DNA from: Nostoc linckia NIES-25 | GTDB taxonomy: Bacteria; Cyanobacteriota; Cyanobacteriia; Cyanobacteriales; Nostocaceae | Direction: 5' to 3' | Length of the DNA stretch: 64,000 nucleotides | Assembly (NCBI RefSeq): GCF_002368035.1 | Contig: NZ_AP018223.1 | Span: 782,258 to 846,257, forward strand | Shown: piece after piece, positions 61,104 to 64,000 of the stretch | Position numbering within the stretch: position 1 is the stretch's first letter | Layout of the letters: every line of letters starts with the position of its first letter | The notes under the pieces: generated by a model | Databases searched by the model: none | Told to the model about the DNA's origin: nothing | Seen by the model: only the letters and a program-made list of their open reading frames with translations | Translations under genes and position numbers: made by a program

Positions 61104-63599
61104 ATGTTACGAATTCTCTTGATTGATGACAATCCGAACGATCGCGTCTTAGCAATTCGGCAATTGGAACGCGAGTTTCCTGACCTCGAAGTAGAACAAG
61201 TGGTCACAGCAAAAGACTTTGCTCAAGCACTGGAGAGGGGTCAATTTAAGTTGGTTGTCACCGATTATCAATTGCGCTGGAGTAATGGTATAGAAGTATT
61301 ACACGCAATTAAAGCTAGTTATCCTAACTGCCCAACGATCATGTTCACCAACAGCGGTACTCAGGAGATTGCTGTGGAGGCAATGAAATCTGGATTAGAT
61401 GACTATGTAATCAAATCTCCTCAGCACCAAGTACGCTTAACAGCAGCAGTGCGATCGGCGCTAGAACGAGCTGAAACTCGCCAAAAAGCCGCAAATTTAG
61501 AAATTCGCTTTCAAAATCTGCTCAACGGACTCAATGTTGGCATTTATCGGGCAACTTTGGATGGTTCTTTACTCGAATGCAACCCAGCATTCCTGCGTTT
61601 GATTGGGTTGGGAACCTTACCCCAAGAGCAAGCAAGTCGGTTCATAGAGCTTTATTTTCAGCCAGAAGATTATACTCAGCTAATCAATCAACTGCGAGAA
61701 AATGGCGAAGTGCGCGATCGCGAAATTCAATTGCGACGAGCTGATGGTAGTTTGATTTGGGTACGTGTCAGCAAAACCTTCAGCAAAATTGATGGCAAAG
61801 GTATCATTGATGGCTTGGTAGAAGATATTAGCGATCGCAAACGAGTAGAATTAGAGCGAGAGCAACTACTCATCAGCGAACAAGCCGCCCGCATGGAAGC
61901 TGAAGCTGAAAAGCAAAATTACAGTTTATTGTCTGAAGCTAGCCGATTGCTAGTATCTTCCCTCGATTACCGCACGACTTTGGCAAAATTAGCCAACTTA
62001 GTAGTTCCTACATTAGCTGATTGCTGTTTAATTGATATTGTTGACACTAATTTAATAGTATTTGAAGAACCAGTTGTTGCAGCGGCTACTCCCGAAAAAG
62101 AAGCACTAGCCCTCTTACTCAGACGGTTTTATTCTACTTCCGCAGATGCTGATTTTGGCGTCAGAAAAGTTTTGCAAACAGGCGAACCAGAATTAGTTAC
62201 TGATGCAACGGCGAATTCTTTTTTATTAACGATGAAGCAGGACGCAGAAACCCAACGGTTGATGCGCCAGATGGATATTCAATCCTACATAATTGTGCCG
62301 TTAGTGGCTCGTGATGCCTACGGCGCAATGCACCTACGCAAGCTAGGTACAATTACTTTGATTACTACCCAAGCGAACCGTCGCTACACTACAGCTAATT
62401 TAAATATGGCTCAAGCGCTGGCTTTGCGGGCAGCTACAGCCATTGACAATGCTCGGCTTTACCAGCAAGCAATAGACGCAAATCGCATTAAAGATGAGTT
62501 TTTAGCTGTTTTGTCTCACGAAATCAGAACTCCCCTAAATCCGATTTTGGGTTGGGCAAAACTTCTGCGTACCAACAAGCTAGACCGAGAAAAAACTGCT
62601 TTAGCTCTTGAAACCATTGAGCGTAACGCTAAGTTACAAACTAAACTGATTGAAGACTTATTAGATATCTCCCGCATCTTGCGAGGTAAACTCAGTCTCA
62701 ATGTTTGCCCAGTTGATTTGGCAACCATTATTCGAGCCGCAATGGAAACAGTACGGCTATCAGCGGAAACCAAATTGATTCAAGTTCACTCTGCTCTCGA
62801 TCCCGCTGTTGGTCAGGTATTTGGAGATCCAGGGCGCTTGCAACAAATTGTCTGGAATCTCCTCTCCAACGCCATTAAATTTACTCCTGAAGGCGGACAA
62901 GTTGAGATTTATTTAGAGCAAATCGATTCTCAAGTGCAAATTACAGTTAAAGACACAGGCAAAGGAATTAACCCAGATTTTCTGCCCTATGTATTTGAAA
63001 CCTTTCGTCAAGCCGATAGTGCAACCACTAGGAAATTTGGCGGCTTGGGTTTGGGATTGGCAATTGTCCGTTATTTAGCAGAAATGCATGGTGGAACTGT
63101 CTTAGCAGAAAGTTTAGGAGAAGGTCGCGGAGCAACCTTTATTGTTAAGTTGCCGACTATACTTACTGATACAGTTGACAGTAGTAAAGAAAGCGATGTA
63201 CTTGTCACCAATACTCCAGCTTTTGATGATTTGAAAATCTTAGTTGTAGATGACGAACCTGATTCGTTAGAGTTAGTTAGCTTCGTACTCCAACAGTCTG
63301 GAGCTACTGTCACTGCTGTATCATCCGCAAAAGAAGTATTAGAAATATTGCCACAGTGGAAACCAGATTTATTGGTGAGCGATATCGGAATGCCAGAAAT
63401 GGATGGCTATATGTTATTGAGACAAATTAGGTTAATGAGTCCAGAACAAGGAGGCAAAGTTCCGGCGATCGCTCTCACAGCCTATGCTGGAGAAGGTAAC
63501 GAACAACGAGCCAAAGCAGCCGGTTTTCAAGCCCACATTAGTAAGCCAATAGATCCAGCGCTGTTAATTGAAACTATTGCGAGCTTAGTGCAAGGTTGA
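61104..63599 (+). CDS. Hybrid sensor histidine kinase (receiver-PAS-GAF-HisKA-HATPase-receiver)
   Basis: 831 residues. The N-terminal receiver has Asp54 in VVTDYQLRWSNG and IDDNPNDR. A PAS domain spans about 135-250 (LNVGIYRATLDGSLLECNP, IWVRVSKTF), and a GAF domain about 270-455. HisKA has FLAVLSHEIRTPLNPILG, and the HATPase has NLLSNAIKFTPEGG and FGGLGLGLAIVRYL. The C-terminal receiver has ILVVDDEPDS and LLVSDIGMPEMDG. It is a phosphorelay hub; neither ligand nor partner is known. A 250-bp region upstream (60853-61103) shows no gene. Confidence 0.9.
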   Translation: MLRILLIDDNPNDRVLAIRQLEREFPDLEVEQVVTAKDFAQALERGQFKLVVTDYQLRWSNGIEVLHAIKASYPNCPTIMFTNSGTQEIAVEAMKSGLDDYVIKSPQHQVRLTAAVRSALERAETRQKAANLEIRFQNLLNGLNVGIYRATLDGSLLECNPAFLRLIGLGTLPQEQASRFIELYFQPEDYTQLINQLRENGEVRDREIQLRRADGSLIWVRVSKTFSKIDGKGIIDGLVEDISDRKRVELEREQLLISEQAARMEAEAEKQNYSLLSEASRLLVSSLDYRTTLAKLANLVVPTLADCCLIDIVDTNLIVFEEPVVAAATPEKEALALLLRRFYSTSADADFGVRKVLQTGEPELVTDATANSFLLTMKQDAETQRLMRQMDIQSYIIVPLVARDAYGAMHLRKLGTITLITTQANRRYTTANLNMAQALALRAATAIDNARLYQQAIDANRIKDEFLAVLSHEIRTPLNPILGWAKLLRTNKLDREKTALALETIERNAKLQTKLIEDLLDISRILRGKLSLNVCPVDLATIIRAAMETVRLSAETKLIQVHSALDPAVGQVFGDPGRLQQIVWNLLSNAIKFTPEGGQVEIYLEQIDSQVQITVKDTGKGINPDFLPYVFETFRQADSATTRKFGGLGLGLAIVRYLAEMHGGTVLAESLGEGRGATFIVKLPTILTDTVDSSKESDVLVTNTPAFDDLKILVVDDEPDSLELVSFVLQQSGATVTAVSSAKEVLEILPQWKPDLLVSDIGMPEMDGYMLLRQIRLMSPEQGGKVPAIALTAYAGEGNEQRAKAAGFQAHISKPIDPALLIETIASLVQG

Positions 63600-63619
63600 C
63601 GGTTGACGTTAACGGTATG

Positions 63620-63747
63620 TAGTAGCGTGACCGGGCTAAAATGTTGCAATAAATTTTATTGTGGGATGGGTGTCCTCACCCGTCCGGGGCGGGCAGGATG
63701 CCCACCCCACAAGAAATTTGCAACATTTAAAGCTTGCCACGCCAGTA
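63620..63747. mobile_element. Small inverted-repeat element, TAGTAGCGTG type, copy C
   Basis: TAGTAGCGTGACCGGGCTAA at the left and AAGCTTGCCACGCCAGTA at the right, with inner ATGTTGCAA and TTGCAACAT. The central hairpin GTGGGATGGGTGTCCTCACC with GGCAGGATGCCCACCCCAC is nearly identical to copy B at 56458. It starts 21 bp after the hybrid kinase stop. Confidence 0.7.
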
Positions 63748-63754
63748 GTAGCAA

Positions 63755-63950
63755 GATGCAACAAAGGTGCAGGTCGATGCAACAAAGGTGCAGGTCGATG
63801 CAACAAAGGTGCAAGCCGATGCAACAAAGGTGCAAGCCGATGCAACAAAGGTGCAGGTCGATGTAACAAAGGTGCAAGTCGATGCAACAAAGGTGCAAGT
63901 CGATGCAACAAAGGTGCAAGTCGATGCAACAAAGGTGCAAGTCGATGCAA
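63755..63950. repeat. 21-bp tandem repeat array, 9 full units plus a partial one
   Basis: Nine units start every 21 bases from 63755 (GATGCAACAAAGGTGCA + AGTC/GGTC/AGCC), ending in a 7-bp partial unit at 63944. Variation is confined mostly to two positions near the unit end. The unit is unrelated to the 21-bp array at 3158. Open frames on both strands across it (CNKGASR and similar heptads) are by-products. The last 50 bp of the window (63951-64000) are C-rich intergenic DNA. Confidence 0.95.
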
Positions 63951-64000
63951 TAGACTTCTTGCATGAACCTTCAAAACCCCACCCCAACCCTCCCCTGCCT

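Noticed and set aside
63603..63987. Several overlapping open frames on both strands with Cys-rich heptads
   Set aside because: The 21-bp unit has no stop in several frames on either strand, so long open frames arise automatically.

Overview
The window is chromosomal DNA of a filamentous, probably Nostocales-type, cyanobacterium. The evidence is the density of the HIP1 octamer GCGATCGC inside and between genes, a high-light-inducible chlorophyll-binding protein, a phytochrome-like kinase with a response regulator beside it, a DUF1816 protein, an AMIN-domain protein, several multidomain PAS/GAF kinases, and intergenic DNA full of short low-complexity and palindromic repeats. No rRNA or tRNA gene was recognised.

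Layout. 1-3.1 kb: the 5' part of a DhaM-HPr-EI phosphotransferase fusion that runs off the left edge, and a phosphodiester-glycosidase-like secreted protein. 3.1-4.1 kb: a 21-bp tandem array, a 28-bp perfect palindrome and a HigBA-type toxin-antitoxin pair. 4.3-13.5 kb: an Eis-type acetyltransferase, an AMIN/beta-lactamase-fold serine hydrolase, a dihaem peroxidase, an EamA transporter and a DUF1400 alpha/beta hydrolase. 13.7-27.8 kb: a complete type I-D CRISPR-Cas locus with 42 apparently identical 37-bp repeats, cas2, cas1, cas4, cas6, cas3', csc1, csc2 and cas10d all on the minus strand, and a divergent WYL-domain regulator.

28-33 kb: phytochrome-like kinase, Rcp-type receiver protein and a receiver-GAF-histidine kinase. 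33-43 kb: housekeeping genes (truB, rlmB, mini-RNase III, carA, trpD), a STAS protein and a lipoprotein retropepsin. 43-46 kb: orphan DNA adenine methylase, cytochrome b561-like protein and an Hlip gene with an HLR1-like upstream site. 45.8-52.6 kb: a minus-strand cassette of a dynamin-like GTPase, an Hsp70/actin-fold ATPase (SrfB-like) and an unrecognised protein; this is the best candidate for a poorly described system. 53-64 kb: a PAS-GAF kinase, nested MITE-like elements, an RDD/membrane/SpoIIM group, a two-gene unit ending in an HNH nuclease, a decayed nuclease-like gene, a hybrid kinase and a second 21-bp tandem array.

A theme of the window is invasion by small repeats. G-rich arm/C-rich arm elements that normally sit between genes also appear in frame inside at least three conserved enzymes (a phytochrome-like kinase, a PAS kinase and TrpD), and small terminal-inverted-repeat elements are nested in one another. 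All functional calls come from reading motifs in the sequence; no database search was run.
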